Part shown: piece after piece, positions 44,920 through 58,242 of the stretch
How the letters are laid out: each line of letters starts with the position of its first letter
Position numbering within the stretch: position 1 is the first letter of the stretch
Source of the DNA: Panax quinquefolius
Lineage: Eukaryota > Streptophyta > Magnoliopsida > Apiales > Araliaceae
Reading direction: 5' to 3'
Length of the DNA: 64,000 bases
Assembly (NCBI GenBank): GCA_020205615.1
Contig: CM035163.1
Location: forward strand, 40,124,189-40,188,188
Translations under genes and position numbers: made by a program
Notes under the pieces: model-generated
The model's database searches: none
Seen by the model: the letters and a program-made list of their open reading frames with translations, nothing else
What the model was told of the DNA's origin: nothing

Positions 44920-47537
44920 TGTAAGACCCCAAATTATTAATAAATAAAATTTATTTTCCTCTATTTATTATTTTGAAATAGTAAGGGTTGATTTGATTAA
45001 TGTGGATAGTTATGGGTAAAATACATAAATATTTCAATAAGCAGTGGTTATAAAATATTCATTATTGTTTGGGAATATTCGTTTGGTCGTGGAATATTCG
45101 TATTGTCGAGAATATTAAATGCAATGGTGCGGGTCTTTTATGGGCCCCATAACGGAAAGCGATTGGATGAAGAAAACGACAAATATAAGTTGTTTAAAAA
45201 TAACTTGGCGTAGTTATTCATCAAGATTATCTTTGTTAAAATACTTTCGGTGGTTAAAACACAAGAAGTACACGCGGTATTGCACCAATTATTGATTCTT
45301 ACGTAAAGAAGGCACTACTCAATAATGGTTACGATAATTCTTGCTCAAGATTTTATTGATTTAATAATTTACTGCGTTGATATTTTATATTCTTTGTTGT
45401 TTCATAATTATCATTACACAAAGATTTTTCATTATCGAAGCAATAATTCATATTATCTGAATAATATTATTAGATAACATTATTGGCAATGTCTAGAAAG
45501 TTACATCTAAGGAGAGGTTTGGTCACCTAATTACTGCTTGATGAGGAGAAATTCTTATTGAAATCCCCTCTTTCCTGAACCGCTGCTTTGGTTGTCGATA
45601 TTGTGATTACATAATATTATTTGTGAATAATTAATTATTGATTCATATGATGAGGAAAATATTAATTTTATGTGGATATAGATGGAGAAAATTTTAATGT
45701 GACAATTGTTGAAAAGTGAAATTTTATCTTTTTACGATAAAATAATTCATTTAAATATATTATTATATTTTAATAATATAATAATGGTGATATTTTACAA
45801 CGAATGTGGGATATATGAGTATCGAGGAGGAAAAGTATTTTTGTTGCAATAAATGTTTAAAACATGTTAAACATGTCGGTGGACCCCATTTATTGATTTG
45901 AAATTTGATTATAACTTTGTAAAATCGCCTTGCTTTTGTAGATTTCGGTCAATTTCTGTTTGGAATTTGGAAAAACTTCCTTCTGCAAAGTTGTAGATAA
46001 TGGAATTTCCTATGAAAAAACGCGAGTTTCGAATTTTTCTGATAAAAGAGCTATTTATTATGAATTATTTAAGTTCCGAAGCTCCGAAATAATTGATTTT
46101 TGGAAGTTTTAATTGTTTTAATTAACAAAAACGTTTTTGTGTTTGGTTAGCCTCATTAAACACATGAAAGTTGCTGAATTCAGATGGTTCTAGGTGCGTA
46201 GACAAATTTGTATATGTATATTATTATTATATTAAATTTTCTACTTTGGTGTTCTAAGCATTTTCCTATAAATAGGGTGCTTAGGTTAGAATTGAAAATC
46301 ACACCAGAAACTGAAGTTTTCTCTCTCTATATTATCGAGCGTATTCTTGTGAGTATTTTGAGTATACTTTGAGTATTGCTATACGGTGCAAGTTCAAGTC
46401 ATAGCCTATATCCGGTGTTTCAACTAGAAGTACTGATCTTTCGAGGTAAGGGATATTATTTTTTTTCGTAATGATATTATTTCTTCAATATCATTATGTT
46501 GAAATATTGATCTGAAGTTTTTTTTATCAAATTTGGAACTTTTGGTGTCAGATTCTTATTCACGTATACTGCCTTTATTCACGATATCTGATCTTTATTC
46601 ACGAATCTGCCTTATTCATCGAAAAATGAAAATTTTCCTTTTCATCTAAAATATCTATTGTGAATACTAGCTTTGATAGTATCCATGTTTTGATCATTCT
46701 TGAATTTTACACCACTATGATTATTTTTGAGGTATTTTTTGGACATGGATAAAACAAAGTCTGAATCCTTAATCCTTAATCCTTGTCATTTTGTTTCTTG
46801 GATTCGTTTCTTTAAAAATATTTTCATCATCCTCGGTCTTAAATGATGATATTATTGAATATCTTTGGCCAGTGAGTGCAAAGATGAATGATTCGATGAA
46901 TATCTTTGGCCAGTAGTGCAAAGATGAACAGTGTTTAGATGAACACGACCAACCGATGAATATCTTTGGCCATAATGCAAAGATGAATATTTGATTCCGG
47001 ATGTATATTGATTGATGTTACGAGGGATAAAAGATGAGCGACGAACTTTTAAATTCATACATGTAGAAGATAGTAGTTTGCATTCTCTACTTAACTCTTC
47101 TAATGAATTATTATTTCATTGCGAATATTGATTTAAAAACTTGTTGTCTATTGTATTCTATTAGATTTTTCCTGTTGAAGACTAATGATAATTTGTTGTA
47201 TATTATCTTAGTCATAATATTCTTTTTGGGCTAGTTGAGCTCACCCTTTTCCTTTTTGTTCCATTTTTCTTCTCGGGGAGGCGAGAATATAAGCGAGTGC
47301 AGTCTGAATTATGGAATGAAGGTTCTAGAGAGAGTTGTTTAGTAGTCCTCACCATTTTTATAAAATAATGTATCAATAAATGTGATGAGGATTTATTTGA
47401 GTATAGATATTGTCTAGAAGATAATATTTGTATTCAAACTCACAGTTTCTTGTTGTAATAATAAAGTTGTAGTTGTTTACGTACCATGTATTGACAACCT
47501 CGAATGGGTGATGTATACCTATTTTGGGGGCGTCACA
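44920..47537 (+). mobile_element. 5' LTR of the Ty3 element (subfamily B)
   Basis: TGTAAGACCCC to GGGGGCGTCACA, 2618 bp. TATA CCTATAAATAGGGTG at about 46265-46279. Short tandem units ATCTTTGGCC...AAGATGAA at 46858-46992 replace the hairpin array of subfamily A. Confidence 0.93.
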
Positions 47538-49383
47538 GTTGGTATCGAGCTTAGGATATGATCTCCGGTGGAGATTGGGGAATAGAACTAGGAGGGAGAG
47601 ACGAGTAAATCCTTCGCTAGTGTGTGTCCTACCTAAGCTTATTTGTTAGTTGGTCAAGATATATAGGGATATTATGTGATATATTGATTTCCTTAATTAA
47701 CCCTTGTTTCATGATGTGATTTTTGAGAATGTTGGTGAGAATATTAACAATGGAAATGAGGCCGTGGAGACGTCAGTACTCACCAACGAGGAGAGCGTGC
47801 AACAGTCGGCAATGTTCCTCTTGTGAACAACACCAATCGAAAGCGAGATGATGAGCGAGGGATGTTTAGAAGCTTTTTGCGAGTTCATGCAAAATCGAAT
47901 GAGGAGACTATATTCGGTGTTTTCGGCTTAGAAATCTTGATCTTTCGAGGTAAAGGATATTATTTTTTAATATCATGATGCCAAGTATTGATCTGAACTT
48001 TTAATCAAATTGGAACTTTTAGTGTAAAGTTACTATTCACGTATATGACACTTTATTCACGTTATCTGATCTTATTCACGAATACGACACTATTTCATCG
48101 AAAAATGAAAATTTTCCTTTTCGTCCAAAATATCTATTCTGGATACTAGCTTTGATTGTATCCAAGTTTTGATCATTCTTGAATTTTACACCACTATGAT
48201 TATTTTTGAGGTATTTTTGGACATAGATAAAACAAAGTACGAATCCTTAATCCTTAATCCTTGTCATTTTGTTTCCTTTGGATTCGTTTCTTTAAAAATA
48301 TTTTTCATCATCCTCGGTCTTAAATGATGATATTATTGAATATCTTTGGCACGTAGTGCGAAGATGAATTATTTCGATGAATATCTTTGGCCCGTAGTGC
48401 AAAGATGAACAGGTGTTTAGATGAACATGACCAACTGATGAATATCTTTGGCCTGTAGTGCAAAGATGAATATTTGATTCCAGATGTATATTGATTGATG
48501 TTACAGGGATAAAAAGATGAGCGATGAACTTTTAAATTCATACATAGAAGATAGTAGTTTGCATTCTCTACTTAACTCTTCTAATGAATTATTATTTCAT
48601 TGCGAATATTGATTTAAAACTTGTTGTCTATTGTATTCTATTAGATTTTTCCTGTTGAAGACTAACGATAATTTGTTGTATATTATCTTAGTCATAATAT
48701 TCTTTACTTGGGCTAGTTGAGCTCACCCTTTTCCTTGTTGTTCCATTTTTCTTCTCGGGAGGGCGAGAATGTAGCGAGTACTAGTCGGGGTATGGAATGA
48801 AGGTTACAGAGAGAGTTGTTTAGTAGTCCTCACCATTTTTTGTAAAATAATGTATCAATAATTATGATGGGGATTTATTTGCGTGTGAATATTGTCTAGA
48901 TGGCAATATCTCGTATTTAGACTCACAGCTTTATATGTTGTAATAATAAAGTTGTAGTTGTTTACATGCCATGTATTGGCAACTCGGAATGGGTGATGTA
49001 TACCTATTTTGGGGCGTCACAGTTGGTATCGAGCTTAGGGATATGATCTCCGGTGGAGATTGGGGAATAGAACTAGGAGGGAGAGCAGAGTAAATCCTTC
49101 GCTAGTGTGTCCTACCTAAGCTTATTTGTTAGTTAGTCGAGATATAGGGATATTATGTGATATATTGATTTCCTTAATTAACCCTTGTTTCATGGCGATT
49201 TGAGAATGTTGGTGAGAATATTAACAATGGAAATGAGACCGTGGAGACGTCTGTACTCACCAACGAGGAGAACGTAACAGCAGTGGCAATGTTCCTCTTG
49301 TGAACAACACCGCTGAAAGCGAGATGATGAGCGAGGGGATGTTTAGAAGCTTTTGCGGTTCATGCAAAATCGCACGAGGAGAC
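46406..49383 (+). repeat. Tandem duplication of about 1.5 kb across the LTR/internal boundary
   Basis: 46406-47907 and 47908-49383 are tandem copies. Each runs from mid-LTR through the LTR end (47537 and 49021), the PBS (47538 and 49022) and the leader/gag start. The junctions share CT/GAGGAGACT-like bases. The element thus has two LTR 3' ends and two PBS copies. Confidence 0.9.
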
Positions 49384-50330
49384 TCGTGTTCAAAATACTG
49401 AGGAGGAAATGATAGCAATTCATGGGTTGTCACAACCCGAAAGTTCAAAGAGTTGGGACCACGAATTTAAGGGAAAGCAAGATCCGATCATGGCGAAAAC
49501 ATGGGTCAAGCAAATTACCAAGATATTCGATGTCTTGGGATGCACGGAGGAACGAAGGTTCCATTCGCCACCTTTATGTTAAAGTGGCGAAAGCGGATCT
49601 TTGGTGGGGAGTCATGAAGTGTACCCATCCAGTATTAACTCGGCATGTCTTGGGAGACGTTTGAAACTATTTAATGACAAATACTTTCCTCGAAAGTGTT
49701 CGTCGTATATGAAGGAAGTGGAGTTCATCCGATTAGAACAAAACAACATGGCGGTGTCTCGATGACGAGGCAAAGTTTGCGAGTTATCCAGTTTGCACCT
49801 CATTTAGTGGAGAATGAGGAACGTATGGCGCGATGTTTACGAGAGGTTTGAAACCCGGCGTACATCGATATCTCATTTCTCATAAATTTTCTCTCTATTT
49901 AGATGTTGTAAATGCAGGGGCTCAATTATTAGAGCGAGATAACGAGTACTGATCAACCGAGGGACCACAATTAGGATCATACCGAGATAGCGATCAACAA
50001 AACAACGATAACCAAGTGGAGAAAGAAAAAGACGGACAAAATGGTAACCACTCTGGTGGTAATCATGGCCATGAAAATAGAAGAAGCGACTCGGGAGGAG
50101 ATTTTAAAAGAGGAGATTTAACAACGACCATGTGAAGACGCGGTCTTGTGACAAGCTGGTTCTAAGGGAGGAGAACGACCACCGGTCATATGCTATAAAT
50201 GCGGAAAGAGGACATATCGGTCAAACCGCCCACAACAGTTCAAGGTATGCTATAATTGTGGAAAGGAAGGACATATCGCTTTCGAGATTATGCGGTGGCG
50301 AAACCTAGTTCAATGAGGACGGTGACTCAA
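49200..50330 (+). pseudogene. Ty3 gag
   Basis: One frame near 49470-49560 gives DPIMAKTWVKQITKIFDVLG then CTEERRF, the retrotransposon gag core. A CCHC knuckle CYNCGKEGHIA is at about 50247-50280, preceded by a partial second knuckle CYKCGKRGHI (about 50190). Stops and indels break the frame throughout. Confidence 0.8.
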
Positions 50331-50399
50331 AAGATCGTCCCAGAAAAGTCAAAGTCAATCCAGTTCTGGAAGAGCGTTTGTTGTGGTTGGTTAAAATGC

Positions 50400-50560
50400 G
50401 AGGAACCCAAACGAGGTGATCACGGGTAATCTATTTATAAATTCTTGCGAAGTTTATACCTTACTTGATCTGGGGTGCTACCCATTCATTTATCTCTCCC
50501 TTGTGCTCAACGTTTAAACTTAACTCCGGAGAAATTAGACTTTGACCTATCTGTGGAAAC
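50400..50560 (+). pseudogene. Ty3 aspartic protease fragment
   Basis: The translation VITGNLFINSCEVYTLLDLG corresponds to the protease strand leading to the family's D-S/T-G-A active site. Here DSGA is changed to DLGC, so it is inactive. Confidence 0.6.
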
Positions 50561-50929
50561 TCCGTTAGGAGAAACTTTCATCACATCCACTCGCTTATAA
50601 ATCTTGTTTGATTCAAGTTGGCACCATCACCTTACACGTTGACCTTATCTCTTTAAAGATACTTGCTTTTGATGTGATTTTAGGGATTGATTGGTTAACT
50701 ACTCATCATGCCAAAATTGATTGTTTTCATAAGGTTGTTAGTTTTCATATTCCTAACTAACTTTGTTGTATGCAATTCAAGCAACTAAACCATTAAAATC
50801 AATCACCGTCATATCTAATCATAAAGCTATTCGTTTATTGAAAAAGCGGATGTCAAGCTTTCTTAGCCCATGTTATGGATTTGAATAAAGACACGTCAAA
50901 TTTGAATAATATTCTGTTGTTATTGACTT

Positions 50930-51680
50930 TCCCGACGTATTTCAAGAAGAACTTCCGGTCTACCCCGAACGTGAAGTTGAATTCTTTATTGATCTTGAAC
51001 TGGTACAAAGCCCATTTCTAAAACCCCATATCGAATGGCTCTATTGAACTTCGGGGAGTTAAAGGTCCAACTACGAGAATTGTTGGACATCGGTTTTATT
51101 CGGCCCCAAGACATCTCCTTGGGGTGCTCTGTTTTATTCGTAAAGAAGAAAGACGGGGAGTATGCGACTTTAAGATTGACTATCGGGAATTGAACCATGT
51201 CACCATCAAGAATAGGTATCCTCTACCTCGTATTGATGACTTGTTTGACCAAATTGCAAGGGGCACAATTTTTTCAAAGATCGATCTTCGTTACGGATAT
51301 CATCAAATGAAGATTAGAACGAGGATATTCCAAAGATCGCCTTTAGAACTCGATGCGAGCATTATGAATTCTTAGTCATGTCTTTCGGATTGACTAATGC
51401 TCCTGCTGACTTTCATGGATATGATGAATCGAGTATTCAAGGAATATTTGGATCAATTCGTTGTTGTCTTTATTGATGACATCCTCATATATTCCAAAAG
51501 CCGTGAAGATCATGAGCACCATTTGAAGCCGGTACTCGAAAGGTTTCGTGAAAACCAACTATATGCCAAATTGAAGAAATGCGAGTTACGGCTTGAGGAA
51601 GTAGCATTCCTTGGGCACGTGGTGTCGAAACATGGAGTATCTGTTGATCCGGCGAAGATTGAAGCAATACAAAGTTAGAG
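50930..51680 (+). pseudogene. Ty3 reverse transcriptase
   Basis: Motifs in order: [27 protein letters not shown]-type box, [35 protein letters not shown], then [20 protein letters not shown] with the catalytic FIDD pair, and [18 protein letters not shown]. Frame changes at about 51160 and 51375-51400. RNase H follows directly. Confidence 0.92.
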
Positions 51681-51699
51681 CAACCGAAGTCGATGGATC

Positions 51700-52240
51700 A
51701 AGTCGTAGCTTTTGGGCTTAGTGGTTATTATCGAAGATTCGTGGAAGGTTTTCTCGAATCGCTACTCCATTAACCCAAATAACTCGGAAGGATACAAAAT
51801 TCATATGGAGCGAGGAATGCAAGAAGAGTTTCCAAGAGCTCAAGAGGAGACTCATTTCGACTGTTCTAACAATACCATCTGTGCGGATGGATTTGTTATC
51901 TACAAACGATGCTTGAGCAAAGGGTTAGGATGTGTTCTCATACAACGTGGGAAAGTCATAGCCTTATGCCTCATGACAACTTAAAGAGTATGAGAGGAAT
52001 TATCCTACTCATGATCTAGAGTTGGCGACAATTGTTTTCAGCTAAAGATATGGAGGCACTATCTATATGGGGAGAAAGTGGAGATATATTCAGACCATAA
52101 AAGCCTCAAATATTTCTTCACGCAAAAAAGAACTCAACATGCGGCAACGACGTTGGCTTGAGTTATTGAAAGATTACGACCACCACTATTCAATACCATC
52201 CTGGAAAAGCGAACGTGGTAGCTGACGCGTTGAGTAGAAG
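51700..52240 (+). pseudogene. Ty3 RNase H
   Basis: Visible pieces are GLGCVLIQRGKVIAL, then in other frames [17 protein letters not shown] and [18 protein letters not shown] stretches, ending ANVVADALSRR at about 52235. Frame-broken. Confidence 0.8.
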
Positions 52241-53010
52241 ATCATATGCAGGAATGAGTGCGATGATGTCAAGTATACGCATAGAGCCAACTTTAATAGA
52301 AAAAGTTAAGGTTGCTCAAGCCACCGACCCGGAGCTGATGCGTATGAAGAAGAAAGTACAAGAAGGTGCTATTCCAGAAGCGAGAATTGATGAAGAAGGA
52401 ATACTTCGAGTCCACTCCAGACTTTGTGTCCCTAACGACTCTGATTTGAAGTACAAGATTATGATGGAGGCACACAATACACCTTTTGCAATCCATCCTG
52501 GAAGTACCAAAATGTATCGTGATCTTCGACATACATTTTGGTGGAACAATATGAAGAGAGAGATTGCAAAGTTTATCTCAATGTGTTTAACTTGTCAACG
52601 TGTAAAGGCGGAGCATCTAGTACCTAAGGGTCCGTTGCAACCACTTGAGATTCCGAAATGGAAGTGGGAACACATTACCATGGATTTCGTTACGGGTCTT
52701 CCTACGGTTTCTCAAGGCATCAATGCTATTTGGGTTATTGTTGATAAATTAACCAAGTCTGCTCATTTCTTGCCGATACGGGAGACTTATTCCCTTGAAC
52801 GTCTTGCTAGTATGTACGTGAATGAGATTGTGAGGTTGCATGGCATGCCTGTATCCATAGTTTCGGATCGTGACCCAAGATTCACTTCAAGATTTTGGGT
52901 TAGCTTGCAAAAAGCTATGGGCACGGATTCTGATTGATTGACGCATACCATCCTCAAACCAGACGGACAATCGAGAGAGGACTATTCAAACTCTTGAAGA
53001 TCTATTAAGA
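52215..53010 (+). pseudogene. Ty3 integrase
   Basis: The 240-codon frame 52215-52937 has the zinc-binding HHCC module (H...IHPGSTKMYRDLRHTFWW...CLTCQRVK) and the core with DFVTGLP and SDRDPRFTSRFW, two of the DDE residues. The glutamate (QTDGQSERTIQTLED type) lies past a frameshift at about 52935-52975. The best preserved part of the element. Confidence 0.92.
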
Positions 53011-53161
53011 CTCATGTCCTGAACTTCAAGGGCGGTTGGGATAAGTATTTACCATTGGTGGAATTCTCCTACAACACAATGATTATCGAGCAAAGTATAG
53101 GTGTGGCTCCATTCAAGCATTATATGGACGAAAATGTCGCTCTCCGGTATGTTGGGACGAG

Positions 53162-53765
53162 GTGGGTGAAGCAACATTGTTGGGACCCGAGTTGGTACGT
53201 ATGACTATGAAAAAGATCCAAATGATTCGACAACGTATACAAATGGCACAAGATCGACAAAAGAGTTATGCGGATCTTCATCGAAAGGACGTGGAATTTA
53301 GTATAGGGGATCATGTATTGTTGTTGAGAGTTGCTTTCTATGGAAGGGAGTTACAAGATTTGGGAAGAGAGGAAAGCTCAATCCACGATTTATTGGTCCA
53401 TTTCAAATTCTTGACCAGAGTAGGAAATGTAGCCTATAGACTCGCGTTACCTCAAGTATGTCTCGTGTTCATAATGTGTTTCATATATCATGCTTAAGAA
53501 ATATGTGAAAGACCCGAATCACGTTATAGAGTTAGAACCGGACGAGATAGCCGAAGACTTAACGTATGAGGAGGTACCTGTCAAGATCTTGGATAGGAAG
53601 GAGCATGTCCTACGCGCAAAGGTCATACCACAAGTTAAAGTTCTGTGGAAGAATCAAGCTATAGAAGAAATGACCTGGGAATTGGAAACGGAAATGAAAG
53701 CGAGGTATCCTCACCTTTTCGAAACACCAGGTACGTACGTCAATTTCGAGGACGAAATTTCATAA
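53162..53765 (+). pseudogene. Integrase C-terminus and chromodomain-like tail
   Basis: 53162-53497 carries RQRIQMAQDRQKSYADLHRK (GPY/F region). 53490-53765 reads EVPVKILDRKEHVLRAKVIP then VKVLWKNQAIEEMTWELE and YPHLFETP. This is the C-terminal chromodomain-like module of Tekay/Del chromoviruses that guides integration. A frame change joins the two parts. The PPT follows within 10 bases. Confidence 0.88.
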
Positions 53766-53776
53766 GGATGGGAGGT

Positions 53777-54781
53777 TGTAAGACCCCAACTTATTATTAA
53801 TGAAATTTAATTTTCTCTATTTATTATTTTGAAATAGTAAGGGTTGATTTGATTAATGTGGATAGTTATGGGTAAAATACGCAAATATTTCGAATAAGCA
53901 AGTGGTTATAAAATATTCATTATTGTCGGGGAATATTCGTTTGGTCGTGGAATATTACATATTGTTGGGGAATATTAAATGCAATGGCGCGATCTTTTGT
54001 GGGCCCCATAACGGAAAGCGATTGGATGAAGAAAACGAAAAATATAAGTCATTTAAAATTAACTACAGGCGTAGTTATTACAGATTAATCTTTGTTAAAA
54101 TACTCGTGGTTAAAACACAAGCTTTACCAGTATTGCACCAATTATTGATTCTTACGTGAAAGGCACTACTCAATAATGGTTACAATAATTCTTGCTTAGT
54201 ATTTTATTGATTTAATAATTGTTGCGTTGATATTTTATATTGTTGTTGTTTCAATAATTGTCATTACACGATATTTTTTTTTTATCGAAGCAATAATTCA
54301 TATTATCCGAATAATATTATTAGATAACATTATTGGCAATGTCTAGAAAGTTACATCTAAGGAGAGGTTTGGTCACCCTAATTGCGCTTGCCAATGAGAG
54401 AAATTCTTATTGGAAATCCCCTCTTTCACAGGAACCGCCTGCGGTTTACAATATTGTGATTACTCAGTAATATTATTTGTGAATAATTAATTATTGATTC
54501 ATATGATGAGGAAAATATTGATTTTATGTGGATATAGATGGAGAAAATTTTAATGTGACAATTGTTGAAAATTGAAATTTTATCTTTTTCGATAAAATAA
54601 TTCATTTAAATATATTATTATATTTTAATAATATAATAATGGTGATATTTTTACAACGAATGTGGGATATATGAGTATCGAGGAGGAAGAGTATTTTTTG
54701 TTGCAATAAATGTTTAAAACATGTTAAACATGCTCGGTGGACCCCATTTATTGATCGAAATTTGATTATAACCAGTAAAAT
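53777..54781 (+). mobile_element. Truncated 3' LTR of the Ty3 element
   Basis: Matches 44920-45925 closely, then ends at GTAAAAT, where an inverted LTR begins. Only the U3 part is left, so LTR dating must use this 1-kb part. Confidence 0.9.
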
Positions 54782-56915
54782 AGGTATACATCACCCATCT
54801 TGGGTCGCGAGATACAAGTCTTGAAATACAAATACAAACTAATTATACAACGGTAGTAGTAAAATACGACAAAACATAAATTGAGAGTTTTAATAAGAAT
54901 ATTGTCATCTGTATAATATCCACACTCAAAAAGAGTCCTCATTACATTTATTGTCACACTATTTAATGTAATAGTGAGGACTACTAATACTATCATCCGG
55001 ACCATCACTCCATTCCCCGACTAGTCCCGATTACGTTCTCATTTCCTGAGAATAAAAAGAAAGAAAGGGTGAGCTCAACTAGCCCAGTAACAAATATTAT
55101 GACTAAGATAATGCAGAATAAATTATCATTAGTCTTCAACAATGTTAAACTGATAAACTACAATAGACATCAAGTTTAACTGCAGCGGAATAAGCAATCC
55201 ATTAGAAGAGTCAAGTAGAGTATGATATCTACTATCTTTTATGATTTAAAATGTTTTCATCAATTTTTATCGCTGAGACTCAGCTTAATAAATAATTCAC
55301 ATCATCGAGTCATCCCTGCTTTACGGGCCAAGGATATTCATTAAATTATCAATGATCATAACTATACCGAATAATCCCTGGTAATAATCATACCAAAAAC
55401 TGTGCGTCAATACACTACATGCCACTGAGGACTTTTATCACATCATTTATAACATTACAGGTCATGATTATACCGAATAATCCCTGCTCATAATCATACC
55501 AAGTCCATCTATGCACGTAAGCCAAAGATGACTTTCATCACAATATAAGCATGAGGATGATGACAATGACATAATAATTCAATAAAACAAGTTCAAGAAT
55601 AAATTTTAAAGATTTATATGTTAATTTATCCTGAACTCAATAATGTCTAAATTGTCAACATGATACTGTTTTGTGGAGAAAAATTCAAGAATGCTCAGAA
55701 GAATATTTTCATGAAAAGATACTGGATGAAGCGCAAATATCAAGGATATTCCACTAATTTTATGGAGTATAGAAGCCAAAATTTTAACCAAATGAGTATC
55801 ATAGAATATATGAAACTGCAATGGATTTTCACCCGCCATGCGGTAATCCACGTAGACAGATTATTTTCACAATTTAATAAGAAATGAATACGAAGGGTCA
55901 TTCACCATGCATGTGATAATCCACATAGACAGGTTATTCCAACAGAATAATAAAGAATGGAATAACAGAAGAATTACGCCATGCATGCGATAGAATCGCA
56001 TGCATGACGAGTTATTCCAACGAATAATAAATAATGGAACCGTGTCACGCGTGAACGCACGCACGGATATATTCCAATGAATAATAAATAATGGAACCAG
56101 GTCACGCGTAACGCACGCATGAATATTCCAATGAGAATAATAGAGAATAGAATAACAAAAAACTTCACCGGCATGCGATAGGCCCTCACATGCATGCATG
56201 TTATTCCAACGAATAATAAATAATGGAACCAAGTCAAATGCGTAATCTGGCATGATGTGATATATCTAACGTAATAATAGAGAATGAAATAACAAAAGAA
56301 TTTCACCATGTATGCGAGATTGATATACAAGTTATTCCAACAGAATAATAAGGAATGGAATAACAGAAGAATTTCACCATGTATGCGGTACTTCGCATAT
56401 ACAGGTTATTTCAACAGAATAATAAAGAATAGAATAACAAAAGTTCTCTTTATGAATATGAAAAAAATAATACCCCTTACCTTATAAAGAAGAGTACTTC
56501 ACTGGTAGAGGGGGGATATACTTGAAGAAAACTTCAGACTACGCCAAAGCTTCTTAAAACTCTAAAAGAAATACGCCAAGATTATAGAAGAGAATTCTCT
56601 CGAATTTACGGTGTGATTTCAATTCTAACTAAGCATCCTATTTATAGGAAAATAAAAAGATACTATGCAATAAAATATAATATAATATATATATATATTA
56701 TTTAAAATCTAATAAAATAATTAACTTTATAAAAGTATTACATTTTATATAAAATGATTTTACTATGCAAAATACTATACTGCACAAAAAATATATTATA
56801 TTCTAATTATTATCTAATAAAATAAATAACTTTATAAAAGTATTCATTTTTATATAAAAAGCTTTTCTCATTTTATTACATTAATAATACTAATAAAACA
56901 AATTTTATATATATA

Positions 56916-56952
<37 letters not shown>

Positions 56953-57664
56953 TCTGTGACTTCATAAAAAGACACCTCAATATATTTAACAACATTTATC
57001 ATCATTACTATAATTCACAATATTAATCGACTAGGTCGTTCCCAGGAAAGAGGGAGTTTTCCAATAAAGATTTTTCTCTTCGGCATATAATTAGGTGATC
57101 AAACCTCTCCTCATGGTAACTTCTGACATTGTTATATTATTACAAATAATAATATTAATAACTTTGTTATCTCAATTATTGATTTAATAATGTATAAAAT
57201 ATCGCAATAATTGAATCAAATAACGTGAGATCTTATCACAACAATTACTATATAGCAATAATTGAACAAAATTGAGTGACTTCACGTCAAGCATCAATAA
57301 TCAATACTGGTAGTGCTTACTACGCAACCACGCATATTATCGCATTTTTTAACAACGCGGTGTTTCAACAGCTTAATGGTAAAACTTCCGCCGTTATTTT
57401 CATAAAAATATTTTTTGTCGTTTTCTCAATCAAATGATAATTTAGATTATAGGGGTCCACCAATGATTGTCTTGAGTCGTATGAATATTCCCTCGTTAAA
57501 ACGCATATTCTCCAATTAATCGAATATTATATAACAACTTGTATACTTTTCAAAATTTCTAAATATTACCCATAACTATAATATTATATCAAATTTACTC
57601 CATGATATTCAAAAATGATATTTATTGAAAATTCATCTTTATTCATAAAAATTAGGGTCTTACA
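54777..57664 (-). mobile_element. Inverted LTR, Tekay/Del-like subfamily A, lacking its outer 12 bases
   Basis: From AAAATAGGTATACATCACCC to GGGTCTTACA it is the reverse complement of the 4-2891 LTR type. The terminal TGTGACGCCCCC is missing at the fusion point. TATA at about 56634-56648 (minus). The hairpin array is at 55890-56450 and TA runs at 56683-56697 and 56925-56947. Overlapping frames in the array are spurious. Confidence 0.9.
55890..56450 (-). repeat. Hairpin-rich minisatellite in the inverted LTR
   Basis: About eight units, inverse of 1199-1745, with GTTATTCCA and TGGAATAAC stems and GCATGC dyads. Confidence 0.75.
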
Positions 57665-58240
57665 TTTCATATTTCTAATTCGGTTAAATTACATATAACG
57701 TTCTTTAGTATTTCAAGAAGAAACTTTCTATATTCTTTTCACACTATTTAAGGAAAATTAATTGAAATTATATGTTATTCAACTTCATAGTTTGGTTATT
57801 CATTGAATAAGCACTTCCACTGTTGTCTTTGCTTACTAGTCTTTTTTTGTTTTATGCAACACTGGTGTACAGAATTAGAGGAACTTTTTGCTTCAGTTCT
57901 TGTATGAGTAATGACTTATTAGTTTTATTAATTGTTGCCAGATTTTAGTTTCATTTCTTCCTTGACCCTTGTAACTGAAGGCTTTTCCTTACGCTGGTCA
58001 TACTAGCTACTTAACCCTGTTTTGCAGATAAATAACTTAAACACATGTTTTGTCTTGGACTATGTTACACGACTTTTTACTTTGTTTTAAAGTAGCTGTG
58101 TCTAATACTCAGCACTCGGAATATCCGATAATGGTATGGGTTCGTACTAATATTTTATTTTAGTGTAAAAATTGAAGATCACCCGTGTCAGATTCTTTAA
58201 AATACCGTGTTCAACTGGACATTTCATTTACAATTATCAT
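57665..58240. other. Unassigned sequence
   Basis: No gene or terminal repeats seen. T-rich pieces resemble intron or UTR sequence, but no coding exon was found beside it. Confidence 0.35.
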
Positions 58241-58242
58241 AG

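Larger units (their letters stand above)
44920..54781 (+). mobile_element. Ty3 chromovirus, Tekay/Del-like, nearly full length but decayed
   Basis: 5' LTR 44920-47537, PBS GGTATCGAGC at 47540 (one base short of the Met tRNA complement), a 1.5-kb tandem duplication, gag 49200-50330, protease about 50425-50510, RT 50930-51680, RNase H about 51860-52240, integrase 52215-53010, chromodomain-like C-terminus 53490-53765, PPT GGATGGGAGG (53767-53776), 3' LTR from 53777 cut at about 54781. The domain order (integrase after RNase H) is Ty3. The C-terminal ILDRKEHVLR...VKVLW module and the 2.6-kb LTR fit Tekay/Del. Every ORF is broken by small indels or stops. TSD not testable because the 3' LTR is truncated. 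Confidence 0.93.
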
